Origin: Reticulitermes speratus | Lineage: Eukaryota > Arthropoda > Insecta > Blattodea > Rhinotermitidae | DNA: 64,000 bases | Reading direction: 5' to 3' | Assembly (NCBI GenBank): GCA_021186555.1 | Contig: JAJKFL010000427.1 | Coordinates: forward strand, 17,260,505-17,324,504 | Part shown: piece after piece, positions 1 through 12,389 of the stretch | Numbering within the stretch: the stretch's first letter is position 1 | Layout of the letters: each line of letters starts with the position of its first letter | Program-made: the position numbers and the translations under genes | The notes under the pieces: generated by a model | Told to the model about the DNA's origin: nothing | The model's database searches: none | Seen by the model: the letters and a program-made list of their open reading frames with translations, nothing else

Positions 1-528
1 GCATTCTCGCTGTCCGCATTCGTGGTGCCAGGATCACTAACCTAATGGTGGTAATGTCTTATTGTGCGTAATGTATCAATTAAACGTTATCATAGGTATG
101 TATGTAAACGAAAAACGACTTATATATAGGGTTCGCTACTATCCGCGGTTTCGGGCATCCGCGGTAGGTCTTGGAACGTGTCACCCGCGGATACGGGGGG
201 ACTACTGTACTCGTCATTACAGCAGCCCGCGCTCCGTTACGGACGTTCGAGAGCAGGACTTTCCCGACGATTTGGTCAGCACTGTGGAGCAGACTGGCGG
301 GTCTGTAGGATTATCCTACTAGGAAAAATGTACAGGGGGGTCCTTTATAAGCTTCTGTACGAATACCACGCTACGGTGTAGAATATTGTTTGCTGAGGAT
401 GGTCATTAAACGCTTTCACGGGGCTATCATGAGCTTCTCTGGACGTCGCAGGTCCCTGTTCGCAATACCATCCGGGCCCGGAGTCTTGCCAGGCTTGCGT
501 AATTTCAGGCTTCCGCTACGGTGTAAAT
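1..528. other. Intergenic, nothing recognised
   Basis: Only short overlapping open frames with no recognisable domain. GC content is somewhat higher than in the later AT-rich introns. No gene or repeat family is supported here. Confidence 0.5.
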
Positions 529-661
529 GAGATCTTCGCTCTTCTGGGATTTCACGCAGTGTAGTCAGTTACCGACGTTTCGGGACGGCCTATTGTCCGG
601 AAACTCTGGTAACTGACTACCCAATCTATGCTGCGTAAAATCCCAGAAGAGCGACGATCTC
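529..661. repeat. Long imperfect hairpin, Penelope-terminus-like
   Basis: Two nested inverted repeats are visible. An outer arm (529-559) pairs with 631-661, sharing the CGCTCTTCTGGGATTT core. An inner arm GTAGTCAGTTACC (561-573) is perfectly complementary to 608-620. The minus strand of the loop reads GGAC-loop-GUCC followed by CGAAACGUC and then the inner arm. That is the 3' half of a hammerhead-like fold, but the CUGANGA box is lost. I infer a decayed Penelope-type terminus. It could also be an unrelated palindromic MITE. Confidence 0.5.
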
Positions 662-1439
662 CTTGCATGGCTTAATCTCCGTCACAACCTGCAGGACCTC
701 AGACGGGGCTTCCGCCGGTGCTTCCAACAATGGCAGGATCGATGGAACAAGTGTGTGTGTGCGCAAGGGTCCTGCTTTGAAGGTGATTAGGTAAGCGTTG
801 CCGTATGTCCTACCATTACAGTGCAATACCACAATTCCGGGAACTTTTTGACTGCCCCTCGTATTCTCATTTTATGCGAAAAATGTACTCTTTTAACACA
901 CTTCGAAAATAACCAATTCGGGTATATATATTTGCACCTTCAGGCTTGTTGTGAAGTTATTGTTACAGTCTAAATGCATTTTCCATTATAATAATTTGGA
1001 ACTTGTACAGTAAACGGTAAACAAAACTGTTTATTTACTGAAACCAGTGAGCGTGCTTCGGGGACTTTATCAACGTACTCCACACAGCCTGGTCAATAAC
1101 AAGCTACCCCAGTGTTTATATACGGTAAACCGTGTTTTTAATTAAATTTTCACCCGCTGTCTGAACGCTCTATTTACAGTCTTGGGACAACAGGTTGGAC
1201 CCTCGCCTCAAAAGAGTGGGCATGACAAGAAGTATAAATACGTGCCACCTCCGAAGAAACGCACATACCGAATTTATCAGTACCAACCTACTTAAACGGG
1301 TTCCTCCAGAAATCACTGGAGAAACTGAGAAAACAGAGAAATGAGTACTTCATTATTTCTACTTTTCTCACTGCATCATATTATCTATAACAGTAGGTCT
1401 ATCAATATATTATGCTAAAGTATTGCTGAACCGATGTGT
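662..1439. other. Intergenic, nothing recognised
   Basis: No open frame with a recognisable motif on either strand and no repeat boundary found. Confidence 0.45.
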
Positions 1440-1695
1440 AGTTAAAGTTGCCCCTGAGCACGCTATTAAGGCATATAGAGGAAGTGGAGGTGTAGCTCCA
1501 CTCATTCTTAACCACGGCACCAGATGGCGGTGAGTGGTTTGCATCACGCCTCGAACAGGATGGGTCCCAGAGCCGGTCTGGACGCTTTGTAAAAGAAATC
1601 GATCTCTTGTCCCCACAGGGAATCTAACTACGGTTGCTCAGACGTCCAACCCATAGCCCAGTACCTATATCGACTAAGCTATCCTGGCTCCCAGT
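1440..1695 (-). mobile_element. tRNA-derived SINE, degenerate copy (TTTACC-tail family)
   Basis: The same body occurs at about 4060, 6676, 11168, 15867, 16738, 28083, 41117 and 49073. Shared blocks are the gcatatag/gtggaggt region, the gcgg(t)gagtggt...cacgcc block, the gggtcccagagccggtctggacg block, and a tRNA-like end with a decayed B box and ctatcctggct. Read on the minus strand, the tRNA-like head is at the high-coordinate end. This copy has lost most of its tail. Confidence 0.65.
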
Positions 1696-1797
1696 GGAAT
1701 ACGACTCCTTGGTTTATCCTGTCATCTGAAGAACCAGCTGTAGTTTGAAAAAAAAAATCAATGACAGCCAGTGCAATACCTCAAACAGGTTGTTATA

Positions 1798-2636
1798 CGA
1801 AGGTCGGTACGAAAGTACAGCCTCCTAATTCAGTTTTCTCAAAAACTAGAATTACAATTATAATAAAATTTACGTATATCATGGGTACATCCTTCACAAA
1901 GTTTACATTATTTTCCCACAACGTTTCCGTCAGTATCAACACACTTTTCCACCTTTGCGTGAGACGCTGTATGCCGGTCGCGTAAAACTCTTTGCTGAAG
2001 CGTCTGAGCTTTTCAAGCAAGCTGTGTTTCGGCTCATCGTCGTCGCAAAAGGTATCCTCGGAGTGCATCCTTCAGGGGGCCAAACGATGGAAGTCGGAGC
2101 GGAACTGCAGGGACGATGAGGGAGAACAAACTCAAGGTGCAGACTTCTGCGGGTAAAGTCATGGCTAGCGTCTTCTAGGACAATTAAGGAATCTTGTTAG
2201 TGGAATTCTAGAATACAGCTGCCAAAATCAATTCATAGAGATATGTACATTACAGTGACGAATTCGAAGGGTTAGGCCAACTAGGAAGATGAAATCAAGT
2301 CCTCATCTTCCCTACAGTCCCGAATTAACACCTTCCGACTTCCACCTTTTTGGCCCCCTGAAGGATGCGCTCTGAGGACGCCGTTTTGCAGACGCCAACG
2401 AGGTGAAACACAGCGTGCGTGAACAGCTCCAACGCTTCAGCAAAGAGTTTTACGCGACCGGCATACAGCGTCTCACGCAAAGGTGGAAAAAGTGCGCTGA
2501 TACTGAAGGAAACTTTGTGGAAAAATAATCTCAACTTTGTAAAAGATGTATCCATGATATAAGTAAATTTCATTATAATTGTAATTTTAGTTTCTGAGAA
2601 AAGAAACAGGAGGCATTACTTTCGTATCGCCCCTCG
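1798..2636. mobile_element. Fold-back mariner: two inverted 3' ends, TA duplication
   Basis: The left end (1798 on, preceded by TA) and the right end (to 2636, followed by TA) are inverted copies of one mariner 3' terminus: CGA(A/G)GG...ACGAAAGTA...GCCTCC. The arms cover about 1798-2100 and 2330-2636. On the plus strand, about 2150-2540 reads as the C-terminal half of a DD34D transposase: SAGKVMASVF, then PYSPELTPSDFHLFGPLKDA with the third catalytic Asp, then FSKEFYATGIQRLTQRWKK. The minus strand at 1793-2068 carries a second, inverted copy of the same C-terminus. The segment around the second Asp is deleted. The element is dead; the palindromic architecture recurs at 50631-51952. Confidence 0.75.
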
Positions 2637-2638
2637 TA

Positions 2639-3090
2639 CATCGTCAGAAACCGCAACACTTAGTGTATTCCAAAGCTGCTAACAAAATGGACAAGGTCCA
2701 ATTAATTAATTAATTTCACTGGTTCACATGAATGATGGTTAGATACCCAACGACACTTACTATTCTAAATCATGTTCACACCTTATCGACGCCAATTTGA
2801 AATTAGTGGCATAGCTTGATAAGGTATAAACCAATTCGAAAGACTAATATCGCTTTACCATTCACATCAAGTGCAGTGGAAATAACAACTGGTTTGGATT
2901 TCATTAATTTGATCACAACCGAATTGCTTAGCAGCAGCAGCTGTTGGGGCAATGCACACATATCAGAGGCATTCTAAGCGACAGAAATCCTCTCACTGTT
3001 CCCAGTGATGGATTTTTACTGGCTCATTACTACTCGTACATGAGGCGAAACAACAGCATCCATTCGCGCGTCCGAAAAAAACGCTGCAAG
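2639..3090. other. Intergenic, nothing recognised
   Basis: AT-rich spacer between the fold-back mariner and a LINE tail; no coding or repeat signal seen. Confidence 0.4.
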
Positions 3091-3905
3091 AATATTATTA
3101 TTATTATTTACTGCAATTGGGTTTTCACCCGGTGGCAGTAGTCTTTACACTAGTACACACAATACAAATGGGCATATAATATACATACAAGTAACAATAC
3201 AAAACAAACTATACACAATTACAAAACAAAATACATACAGTAAATACAATTACACACATTAGAACACCGTACACATTACAAAAACATCCACACCTTACAA
3301 AAACACCCACACACAATACAAAAAACACGCACATTACAAAAACACCCACACATTAAATAATCTCAATGCGTTAGAATATCCTCAGAATAAAGTCAACCAA
3401 AGTACATGATACTTATATCCCCCAAGAACTTAATTCACTTCACTTCACTTCGAAACCAACACACTTCACTTCACATCACTTCACGCCCCTTCACTCCACA
3501 TCACTTCCCTTATTTCCATTTAATCCCCACTTAAAAACCCTTAGCTTGTAATGACTTTCTTGACCCTCTTTCTAAAAGTGCTTAATTTACAGGGAAAAGT
3601 CGCTAGTACGCTTGGAGGTAATTGGTTCCAGATTTTTATGGTCCTATTTACAAAGGAATATTTACCTACATCTGTTCTTTGTTTCCTAGTCCTAATTTTC
3701 CGACTGTGATCGTCCCTACCCAGGCAGTCTATCCCCTATCATTTTTCAAGCCCGTCCCCCGGTGTATGCTTTGAAAAGGGCGCATATTCGGGCTATCGCT
3801 CTACGCTGTGTCAATGTTTCCCAAATATGCACACATTCTAGGCAATGTCTGTACGTATCTGGGTGTCTGACCCTCCCTACATATCAATTCGAAAACCGAT
3901 AAACG
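3091..3905 (-). mobile_element. Non-LTR retrotransposon (LINE) 3' end with AAT tail
   Basis: Read on the minus strand, about 3905-3545 encodes a decayed LINE C-terminus. It has CRHCLECVHIWETLTQRRAI-like sequence, then a block close to TIKIWNQLPP, then FRKRVKKVITS before a stop. This is the usual end of the reverse-transcriptase ORF in jockey/CR1-like insect LINEs. A 3' untranslated region follows, ending in CCGGGTGAAAACCCAATTGC and an (AAT)n tail at 3091-3110. The plus strand shows simple CACTT and ACACA-rich stretches (3160-3500) inside the UTR. Family assignment is by recognition only; frameshifts are present. Confidence 0.6.
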
Positions 3906-4059
3906 GATTTTAATTAAATATTACGCTGTTGAGATTTACAAAAATCTATCCACACATTCCAGTTCCGGTAACAATTCAACGCAGTAACAGGCCCCTTACA
4001 TGAAGACTTGCAACCGTTTCTGCGCACATCTGGAAGGAAACTCCCTAAATATCTTAAAA

Positions 4060-4340
4060 CTTGCCTTGCCCAGGCAATGATGGCATATAGCGGATGTAGA
4101 AGCATAGGCCCACCCTTTCTTGACCTCGGCACTAAATGGAGGTAAGTGGTCAACTTCACGCCCCGGCTGCTTTACCCCGGGAAGGAACCCCAGTACCCAC
4201 TAAACAGGAGGTTGAGTGGGCCCCACAGCCGGTCTGGACGTTTTGAAAAAAAAGAACTCTTGCTTCTGCAGGGAATTCGAACCCCGGACCTTCAAGCCCC
4301 TAGCGTAGTCAACTATACTGACCACGCTATCCCGGTCTCT
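4060..4340 (-). mobile_element. tRNA-derived SINE (TTTACC-tail family)
   Basis: Same family as 28083-28377. The minus-strand head has a B-box-like GGGGTTCGAATTCC around 4270. The body has the cacgccccggctgctttaccccggg and gtgggccccacagccggtctggacg blocks. Confidence 0.75.
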
Positions 4341-4624
4341 CCCTAATATGTATCGAAGCGAAAAATATTTCGAACAAAAGGTATTTAGGAAAATTAAAAG
4401 TACATTTTATAGCTGCTCATTTACTTCTCCCTCCCTACGTGCGAATTATACGCTGTGCGTAAACTTCCCGATTCTTATACTTCTGACTACAGCCTTTGGA
4501 CGAATCTCCATGTCTGTGACATGGAGGATGGGATAAACCACTGGCGTCTAATACATTACGTGGTACGAATCTTATTTGCCAAACACTTTAATGAGTATAG
4601 TTTTTTAGTTTTCCTCCTATCGCT

Positions 4625-4997
4625 CCTTGCGGAGCATAGGGCCTCCTTTCAGAGGTTTCTTGGTCTGGAAGTGTGCATTCTGTAGTGAGTGACCAGTCCA
4701 CTGACTGCACAAGTTCTACTCATCCTGATATGACTGCCAGAGCCATCTAGCAGTCAATCAGGAGACTTGGGTGAGAAATGGCCCCTGAATTTTGCTTACG
4801 AAACATCTCAATTCATGCCCGTAAGGTTCTTTTACATGCCATAAATCTACGACATGGGACCGACGGCTTTACTTCCCCTCCGAAGGAAGTTGTGCTACGG
4901 ATTTTTATCACCCTTAAAAATCGACCTCGGCCGGGATTGAACCCGCGAACCTTGGGTCCAGTGGCGAGCACGCTAACCACTAGTCCACCGAGGACGA
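4625..4997 (-). mobile_element. tRNA-derived SINE (CCTCGG-head family)
   Basis: Inverted copy of the element at 34440-34856. On the minus strand it opens with a tRNA-like head: CCTCGGTGGACTAGTGGTTA, then GCGTGCTCGCCACTGG, B box GGGTTCAATCC, closing CCGAGG. A body shared with the other copy follows (the cttccttcggagggg, tttatggcatgtaaaag and gccatttctcacccaag equivalents). Confidence 0.75.
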
Positions 4998-6675
4998 CTT
5001 AATGAGTATAAGACCAGCTTAATAATTAATTCATACGCGATCTCAGTTTAATCCGACACAAATTGTATTACTGACCTTGGAAACTGCTAATATTTATTCG
5101 TCTACCGTATTCCCAAATTATTTAATCTCTGTACCTTTGGTTGATCCCTTCTGCAAACTGCAATGTACTGTCTTTTATCACAAAGTCATCGAGACCTCGA
5201 ATCTCATTACTAACACTGTAGTTTACATAATTTGCTTCAGACGTCATTATTCCAAAGCAAGTTTACTGTCGAGTCAAGTCTTTTATCATGTTACGCCGTG
5301 TCGCAGTGCTTCCACTTTCAGGGTCAAGCAGTCCAAGACGTTAATTCTGCTCATGTAACTTACACCACCACCATGTCTGTTATTTACACTCGCTGCTTCA
5401 CCTTCAACTGTTACCACACTAAGATACAAACACTCGCAAACATTTCGTTTGTCAGTTTACATGACAACTCTCATGTTCTCATATTTACCTGTACATATTT
5501 TCAGTGGCATAATACGCAACTTACAATACTGCAGTACTTAACTTTACATTCATAAAGAAGCATAGGATTATGGAGTCATTATGTTCGTGTGTTTGCCCCT
5601 CGAGTAACATTTCATCAAGTGAACGACTTTTATGACACTTCGTACCCAATCTGATATTTAATTTTAATTTCCTGCAGTCAGTAATACCAATATAACGGCC
5701 GTAACAGGAAATGAAATGGGAGCGACACGGTAGCCAGTTAATCTAGGATGGAAATTTATGTAAAGATGCAAATGCACCTTAAAAAAATTGCGAGTTTTAA
5801 GAAGAAAGTACTAATTTCTTAAACAGTGTAAAACAGCATGACAGTCACATGTATTCTACATCGTGGCCGAAAAGGTACTGTGTGTTGTGTGCCACAGATA
5901 CTGCCAGTGTTGCCACACACAACCTCCGCGTTTCAAAGCGGAACACAGTACAAGGTGTGAATGTACCTACACTGTAAGTATGTAGGGGTACAGTTACATC
6001 TCCATCATCCTGTAGCTTTAGCTTACGGTTTGACGCCGATAACTAAAGAAATTGGAGCTATGTAACCGAAATTTTTATAGGGCGATATGTCTTAAACATC
6101 CGTACAAATATGCATGAAATTTTATTTACATGTCGACAATTACAAACCTCTTGGCTGTGTTGAATGCTTCAGATCGTGTCTGCTAGTTTCTTATGAAACA
6201 ATACGATATGAGCCTTTTTAAAGTCCGGGCATCAGGGCATTAGTGTGTCTCTCCCCTCCCAACTTTTGAGCCAATCTAGATTTTCAAAAGTCTACTACAA
6301 CCCAATACAGGTCAGCCAACATTCACACTTATTTTGTCATGAATAATATTTAGTAAGCGAAGCTAACTTCTGAGGTAAGAGCGACACTAGATCGATCTCA
6401 CGTATATAAACGTAGTTCCCTAAAGTATGCTAATACCATCTGGCAACTTCGTGAAATATATGATGGTGAAGAGCAGCGAACCAGTGAAGCTTATTTAGAT
6501 CACAAGCAGACATAATATGTTAAGTATATCATATACCGGTACCTATTAAAATGCGTATGTTCATTTATTAAAACTACAAACGTGAAGACAATACGAACGT
6601 TTGTGGTTATATCTGACAAATTAACGCAGCGGGAATCTGTAAAGTTCTGCCCATGACATGCCATACGAGACAAAG
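4998..6675. other. Intergenic, nothing recognised
   Basis: Open frames of up to 107 aa overlap each other without recognisable motifs. No transposon termini or tandem repeats found in this 1.7 kb. Confidence 0.4.
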
Positions 6676-6893
6676 AGGGGGAGTAGAGGCATAGATCCAT
6701 TCATTATTAGCTACCACGACAGATAGATAATACGTGGTCAACATCACGCCCCGGCCGCTTTACCCCGGCACCCATTGGACAGGAGGCTCGGTGGACCCCA
6801 GGACAGGTCTGGAGGGGTATTGGTGAAGAGAAAATATCTTTCCCCCACCGAGGATCAATCCTCGGACCGTCCAGCACGTAGCTAGTCGAGTGG
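6676..6893 (-). mobile_element. tRNA-derived SINE, truncated (TTTACC-tail family)
   Basis: Carries the family blocks gtggtcaacatcacgccccg, ggccgctttaccccgg and ggaggctcggtggacccc. The B-box end near 6850 is decayed (gaggatcaatcctcgg). Confidence 0.65.
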
Positions 6894-7391
6894 GAATCTG
6901 TACTGATCTAAATTATACACAGGAGCGAATCAATGGATTAAACAATCACTACTGTATAACTGATTCTAGCCTAACAATTTAATTAAAATTGGAAGTGACA
7001 AATTATTCCTAAAATTTGCTTCTTGCTTTGTATAATGACTAGCGAATGACGATTTAAACACTTGGTGTCCTTATACTTTGTCAGAGTAGCAGCAAGGTAA
7101 CTCCGTCGCTGACGACGAATTTTTAATCGCGCTAATGGACACACAGCTCCGATATCAACTCAAGGGTGTGCGCGTGCAGAGAGATTAAGTAGAACAGAAA
7201 CTAGGCGTACTCTACGCGACCTGCTTTAATTTTAACTTCATACTTTTGTACATTTTGATTTGGTTTCATACCCAAGGTAGAATTATGACGTCATGTACTA
7301 CAACTCTGATCACAATGCTTTTTTTTTTCAGATTATTCCATTCGGATAAAAAGTCTTATCAGAATCGGAAGTTAAAAGCGGTATTTAATAT

Positions 7392-7642
7392 CAGTGGCGT
7401 AGCTGGTAGGGGAGTGGTGCGGCCGCCCCGGGCGGCAGAGTCCAAGAGGTGGCAAAAGAAAAATGAATATCTGACTTTTAAAAAATCTGATTTTCTGCGT
7501 TCAACATATTTCAAATAATTCAGCCAAATAAAGGAAAGATCAACGAATTTATGCGGTTTTTTAAATTCACAATTCCTGTTCGCGGCGGCCACTGTGATTA
7601 CTCGCCCCACGTGCTCAAAAAGAAAACGTCGCTACGCCACTG
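7392..7642. mobile_element. hAT-type MITE
   Basis: A 251-bp element with terminal inverted repeats CAGTGGCGTAGC (7392) and GCTACGCCACTG (ends 7642). Imperfect 8-bp flanking duplications are present: TTTAATAT (7384-7391) and TTTAGTAG (7643-7650). CAGTGGCGTAG ends with 8-bp duplications are typical of hAT transposons. The interior has a GCGGCCGCCCCGGGCGGC palindromic block and no transposase, so it is non-autonomous. Confidence 0.75.
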
Positions 7643-9465
7643 TTTAGTAGCGGACTCAATACGCACTTAAGTTTCCACGCACATCATGTTCAAAAATAAG
7701 AGAAGCTGAACAAATTAGTTCCTCCAGGTTACGCAAAGGGAGTTTACAAAGCAGAAGAAATTAAATACAGACGAACTGGTTACGCTATCCGACTACTTCC
7801 TCTTCATTTAAGTACGTCGAACGGGGACTGCATGCTGTACTAGAGTGTATCCCGTCTATGCTGGCCACCTTTGGTTCTATTCAAAGCCGGCCAACTTATT
7901 GAAACCACTTGACACTATGAAAATTGAACTGTGCACTATCGCATCTGCTGAGTGCAGAGACAGGTGGTCGAATTGGAAAGCAGGTACAAAACCCTGTCAA
8001 TAAGTTGGGACTTGATTTACAGTAACGGGTCAGATGCTTCTAAAAAAATCCATCTATTATCCGTATGTGTGGAGAAAGGATAGAGGTTGAGTCGGCATAA
8101 GGCAGTTCTGCTAATGAATGATTTCGGCCCATGTACAGTGTCACACAAAAACTATACAGCCTTTTAGGTCAGCCAACATAGGGCGGTTAAACTTACATAC
8201 AAAACAGAACTAAATGTGAAATTGTGGCCAAGATTCAAGACACACAGGTGGACAAGTTATGGAGTAATGACCATGTATAACATCAAAGTAATTTGTCGGT
8301 TCCATAAAAATGTGGCCAACTGTGACAGGTGGCCGACTTACAAGGGTGGCCATCTTCATAGGTTTTACTGTAATAAACGCTGCCGCGCCTTAGCAGGTAC
8401 GACTACGTTTTGGGGAGGAAATGATGATAAGAGGAGAGTAAAACACCTGAAATACTGCGCGTCAAAGCCAATCCGTTGTAGGGCTACAGAAACAGGAAAC
8501 AAGTTACAAGACGTTATCACAGCGGAGCTATATTCTGTCACATTCACTCAATTCTGCTCAAACAATCTCAAAGGCCGTGAGGTGTATGGAAAAAGAGTAT
8601 TTGGCATAAAACCCGTGTTTCGTTTCAGCCAAGAGCTTTCGTTCCTAACTTCGTACACTCCAACAAACATCTAGAGTTAGGCCTACGCTTACGATGCGCG
8701 CAGAAATGCATGTAGGTTCATTACTGTAATCAGATTTTTGCCAAAACTGAAGTATCGACAAATGTTAGTACAATTCATCGTACTGAAATTTCATGAAGAT
8801 CCGTTCCGCAGTTCTCGAGCTGTTACATGTGGACAGACATATATGACGAGGCTAACAGGAGCTTTCTGCAACTTATCATTCCGAATGCACGCGACTGTCG
8901 TGCGATAGAAGGCACATATACTACATAAACAAACTGCCATTAGTAATCCTGTAATTTTACGCAGCAGATGAAACAAGAAAGTGTTAATAACTTTTTATTC
9001 GCCAATAAATTAAACCAACTGACAGCAATAAATCTGTCACATGAGACCACTTGCTTTCTCGTAGAGGCTACAATTAAAATTTTGGGTTCTTATGGTGGAG
9101 AATATTCATTTGGATTAAGATCTGCTAGGATGTGACACCGTGTACTCTGGTAGCTTTCTACCAATGTTCGAAGACACTTACTGGGTCTGTCTTCAGGGTA
9201 TATGAATATGATGCTAGCACGTTTCTCCGAAAATCTGGTACCAAACTACCAGACTACGCGGCATCACATTCTAAAAGCTCATAATCCCCGTCTGCAAGAT
9301 GTCAGACATGGTGGTGCATATTGCAAAATACGAGCGGTACGATCTTGGTGCAGTGGGTACAACAGCAACCTCCGTCCACACGAACACCATTCCGCAAACG
9401 TTTTCTTAACGAGGTACAGCTCTGAAGTGATTTTAGAAGCTGATGCATTCACAAGAGGCGCTTGA
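7643..9465. other. Intergenic; one unexplained 152-codon open frame
   Basis: The plus strand at 8216-8674 is open for 152 codons. It is rich in Cys, His, Arg and Lys but shows no spacing I recognise as a zinc finger or other domain. It has no visible splice sites or neighbours supporting a gene, so I treat it as probably chance. No transposon ends were seen. Confidence 0.35.
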
Positions 9466-9469
9466 AATG

Positions 9470-9730
9470 TTCTCCACGAGATGCATTGCATGTCTGGACA
9501 CGTCTTAACGACTATCGAACACACCCAACGATAACAGGGTTGCTGTGGATAGTATGAGAACGCGCTGCTGGTGAGTTTCTAACCGTTAACAGGTGACAAA
9601 CAGGGTCTTTTAAATGTCTCTACAAAACAAAGTCAAGAGGATTCAAATCAGGTGAGCGTGGGGGCCACGCAAAGAGCTCTCCTCGGCATGTCGTGCGACA
9701 AGGCTGTGGTAGAGCACAATCAGGCAGATA
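9470..9730 (-). pseudogene. DDE transposase relic (WPPRSPDLNPLDF type)
   Basis: The minus strand around 9710-9600 reads HLCRG/ELFAWPPRSPDLNPLDFVL followed by a stop and HLKDPVCHLLTV. This is the third-Asp region and the following helix of an IS630/Tc1/mariner-superfamily transposase. It resembles the relic at 16180-16690 (DLSPLAFHLWGHL). Stops and frameshifts show it is dead. No terminal repeats were located. Confidence 0.6.
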
Positions 9731-10161
9731 TCACATGAACAAAACGCCTCTCGTGCTGACAAAGACACTGGGCTGGCTGTTAGTGGTATGTGTAGAGAAG
9801 ATCCTGCAGCAATCTTCGGGCGGCCACGTGCCGCTATGCTTCTCGTGTTCACACCAGGATATGCCCTTCAAGATCAGCTGTCCGGACGACTCTCCCCCCA
9901 TCTCACAGCAATCTGACAGTAACATTCTGCAACGTTCCGGTCTAAGTCAACGGTCAATGGCAGTAAATTTTTGATGATTCGGAAGTTGTCAGCGTGGAAA
10001 AGTTCCTGGTACGGGCGCCTAGACTCCCCGACTACTGCTGGCCTATTAAGTCGCAAAAGAAGTGCTCGCGGACCGATGTTCCTATAAAATTTATGTATTT
10101 TGTTGCTATGCAAAAGTTACTCCGAAGGTTTGTAGAGACTTTCAGAAACACCCTGCGTGAA

Positions 10162-10163
<2 letters not shown>

Positions 10164-10205
<42 letters not shown>
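10164..10205. repeat. (GT)n microsatellite
   Basis: About 20 uninterrupted GT dinucleotides. Confidence 0.95.
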
Positions 10206-10207
<2 letters not shown>

Positions 10208-10761
10208 CCTGTTCATTGACTTCACTGATCTGTTCCGATTTCCAGTCGCCACTCTTCTCTATCAATTTCCCCTGTACTTCACCCAATCCTTTCTCTGCCA
10301 CTGCATCACAGATTTTCTTAATCCGTTGAACTCCTGGTCTTCCTTGTTCCTCGTTTCTGGGGGTATCAAACTTTGGACCATCTACTGTCTGCCATCCCGT
10401 GCTCATGTCCTTTCCAGATTTACTGCTGTTCTTATACCATTACAAACTGAAATTTGTGAACAAATTTTTCTGAAATGACGTAATTTTGAAGCCTGTCTTG
10501 CACTTACATTGTTGCAGAATGTTCCCAAACACCACTTCCACTGCCAGCAAATTTTTGTTTTCTTCTGAAGACGCCAGACCTCCGAATCATGGAACACAAT
10601 ATTCTTCATTATTCTTTTAAATAATCAGTTTCATATTATTTGTACCTCTTCCGTCCCACATACAAGTACACCACTCACTGTCGATACTGCGTAACCACGT
10701 CTTGCATACACATTTTCATACCCAAACACAGCAGTCGCCACAGTCTTTTAAAGCGTCATTT

Positions 10762-10819
10762 CACCGAGCGATAAACCATATATGGGTTCCCACCGAGCGA
10801 TAAACCATGTATGGGTTCC
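10762..10819. repeat. 29-bp tandem duplication
   Basis: Two adjacent copies of caccgagcgataaaccat(a/g)tatgggttcc differing at one base. Confidence 0.9.
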
Positions 10820-11167
10820 CAACTGATAAACGTATTATTTTTGTTAAATTTAATTACGGCTACAAGCTCATGCTCCGCTTGTAGTTTCCTTATATATATG
10901 AGGGCTGATCAAAAATATCTGGACAGGATTTCTTCTTCTTCTTCTTCTTCTTCTATTAGCTTCACAACGTTTTGTGGGTTTGGGCTTTCTCAACCATGTC
11001 ATTCGAAGCCTTCCATTCAACGCCAGTTCTTTCCAATTTTTATCTGGACAGAATTTATTACAGGAAAACTCTTGGTTTCCAACATCGTGGGCTATTACCA
11101 GTCGGTCGTCTACAGAATGAAAAGAACAGAGTGTTTGTACCTATACCACTCCGTATTTTCCAAATGT

Positions 11168-11437
11168 AGACCCGCTACGAGCTGGACAGTCCGAGAATCG
11201 AATCCCGGTGGGGGCGAGATTTTTCGCAGCCGTCCAGACCGGCCCTGGGGCCCACCCAGCCTCCTATACAAAGGGTACCAGGTCTCTTTCCCGCGGGTAA
11301 AGCGGCCAGGGCGTGGAGTTGACCACCCACCCCCATCTAGTGCCGAGGTTAAAGAAAGAGTAAAGCTATACCTCTACTCCCCCTCTGGGCCTTCATGGCC
11401 TGTTCTAGGGAGAACTTTACCTTTACCTGTACCTGCA
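11168..11437 (+). mobile_element. tRNA-derived SINE (TTTACC-tail family), plus strand
   Basis: Plus-strand copy. tRNA-like head with B-box-like AATCGAATCCCGG near 11195, body blocks gccgtccagaccggccctgg, gggtaaagcggccagggcg and tctagtgccgaggttaaag, and tail TTTACCTTTACCTGTACC. The long open frame across it (10811-11488) is repeat-derived, not a gene. Confidence 0.8.
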
Positions 11438-12389
11438 GACTGTACTTCAGCCAGTGAGTCTGGAACCAGCCAAGGTTCCAGCAACTGACATTAAATCCTG
11501 CGGGTCTGAATGCAGAAATCAATAGCTGGCATTTCTGTAACCTTTATTCTGGTTTCGTGATGATAACGAGAAATTCACGGACGTCAACTCCATATTATTG
11601 GAAACTGCTATGTAAAGAAACAAATAAAGCATGAAGAGCGGAATGCCTGTGCTTACCACCTGTTAAACCATCAGACACCCTTCGTAACAAATATTTAGTG
11701 TTTGTATAATTGAAATTTATGAACCATGACGACATTCTATTCGGCCATTTTTTCCAAATAATCCTACATTTCGATCATGAACGAATGCTTCCGTCCCATA
11801 ATGTTGAGAGCTAAATATGGGATGGATGCTCAGGTAAAGGCTTATTATTACCTGAGGAGATACACGACAAATTTCAAAGTACGTGTATGTTTCACTGACA
11901 GGTAAGTGGAATGATTCAGTTTTATAGTGACTAAAACTGCACATTTTTTCGTCATGACCGAGTTTTGCATTTTTCTGCCTATAAATATACATTATTTTAG
12001 ATCTTATCTGTTTTCCACCGTACATTAAATACAATGAAATGCTATTTCAGATCTGTAAACAAATACTCAACGGATCTTGCATTAAACTTATGTGATACAT
12101 GTTTCATAAATATTTCCTTTCCTGAGAAACAGTAATACATTTCTACAACACAACACTGAAAGTACAGATTTATAACCAGCATATTTTACTTTGCTGACAT
12201 CAAAAGCCGCTATTCAGATTGTAATTCCAGAGTCATAATCACGTGTTCTCTGACAGTCGTGTAATTTTTTGCTTGATTCTGCATCATTTTCTAAGCTGCT
12301 ACGTGTCACATTTAAAAGTACTTTGCTTTCTCATCTTGAAGGCTTATTGTGCAACCCTACGAGTATGAGGAAGATGATGATGATGATGA
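11438..12389. repeat. Spacer with first copy of a ~73-bp dispersed direct repeat
   Basis: No gene seen. Positions 12262-12334 (taattttttgcttgattctg onward) recur almost unchanged at 12790-12862, in the same orientation, 528 bp away. This suggests a local segmental duplication or two copies of an unidentified repeat. Confidence 0.6.

Noticed and set aside
3160-3510. CRISPR-like or satellite array (CACTT and ACACA repeats)
   Set aside because: Units are irregular and short and lie in the LINE 3' UTR. This is a eukaryotic genome and there are no repeat-spacer structures.
8216-8674. 152-codon ORF as a Cys-rich zinc-finger gene
   Set aside because: Cysteines and histidines do not follow a recognisable finger spacing, and there is no supporting context.
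10811-11488. 225-codon plus-strand ORF as a gene
   Set aside because: Much of it lies across a SINE (11168-11437) and simple TTC repeats; no domain and no splice context.
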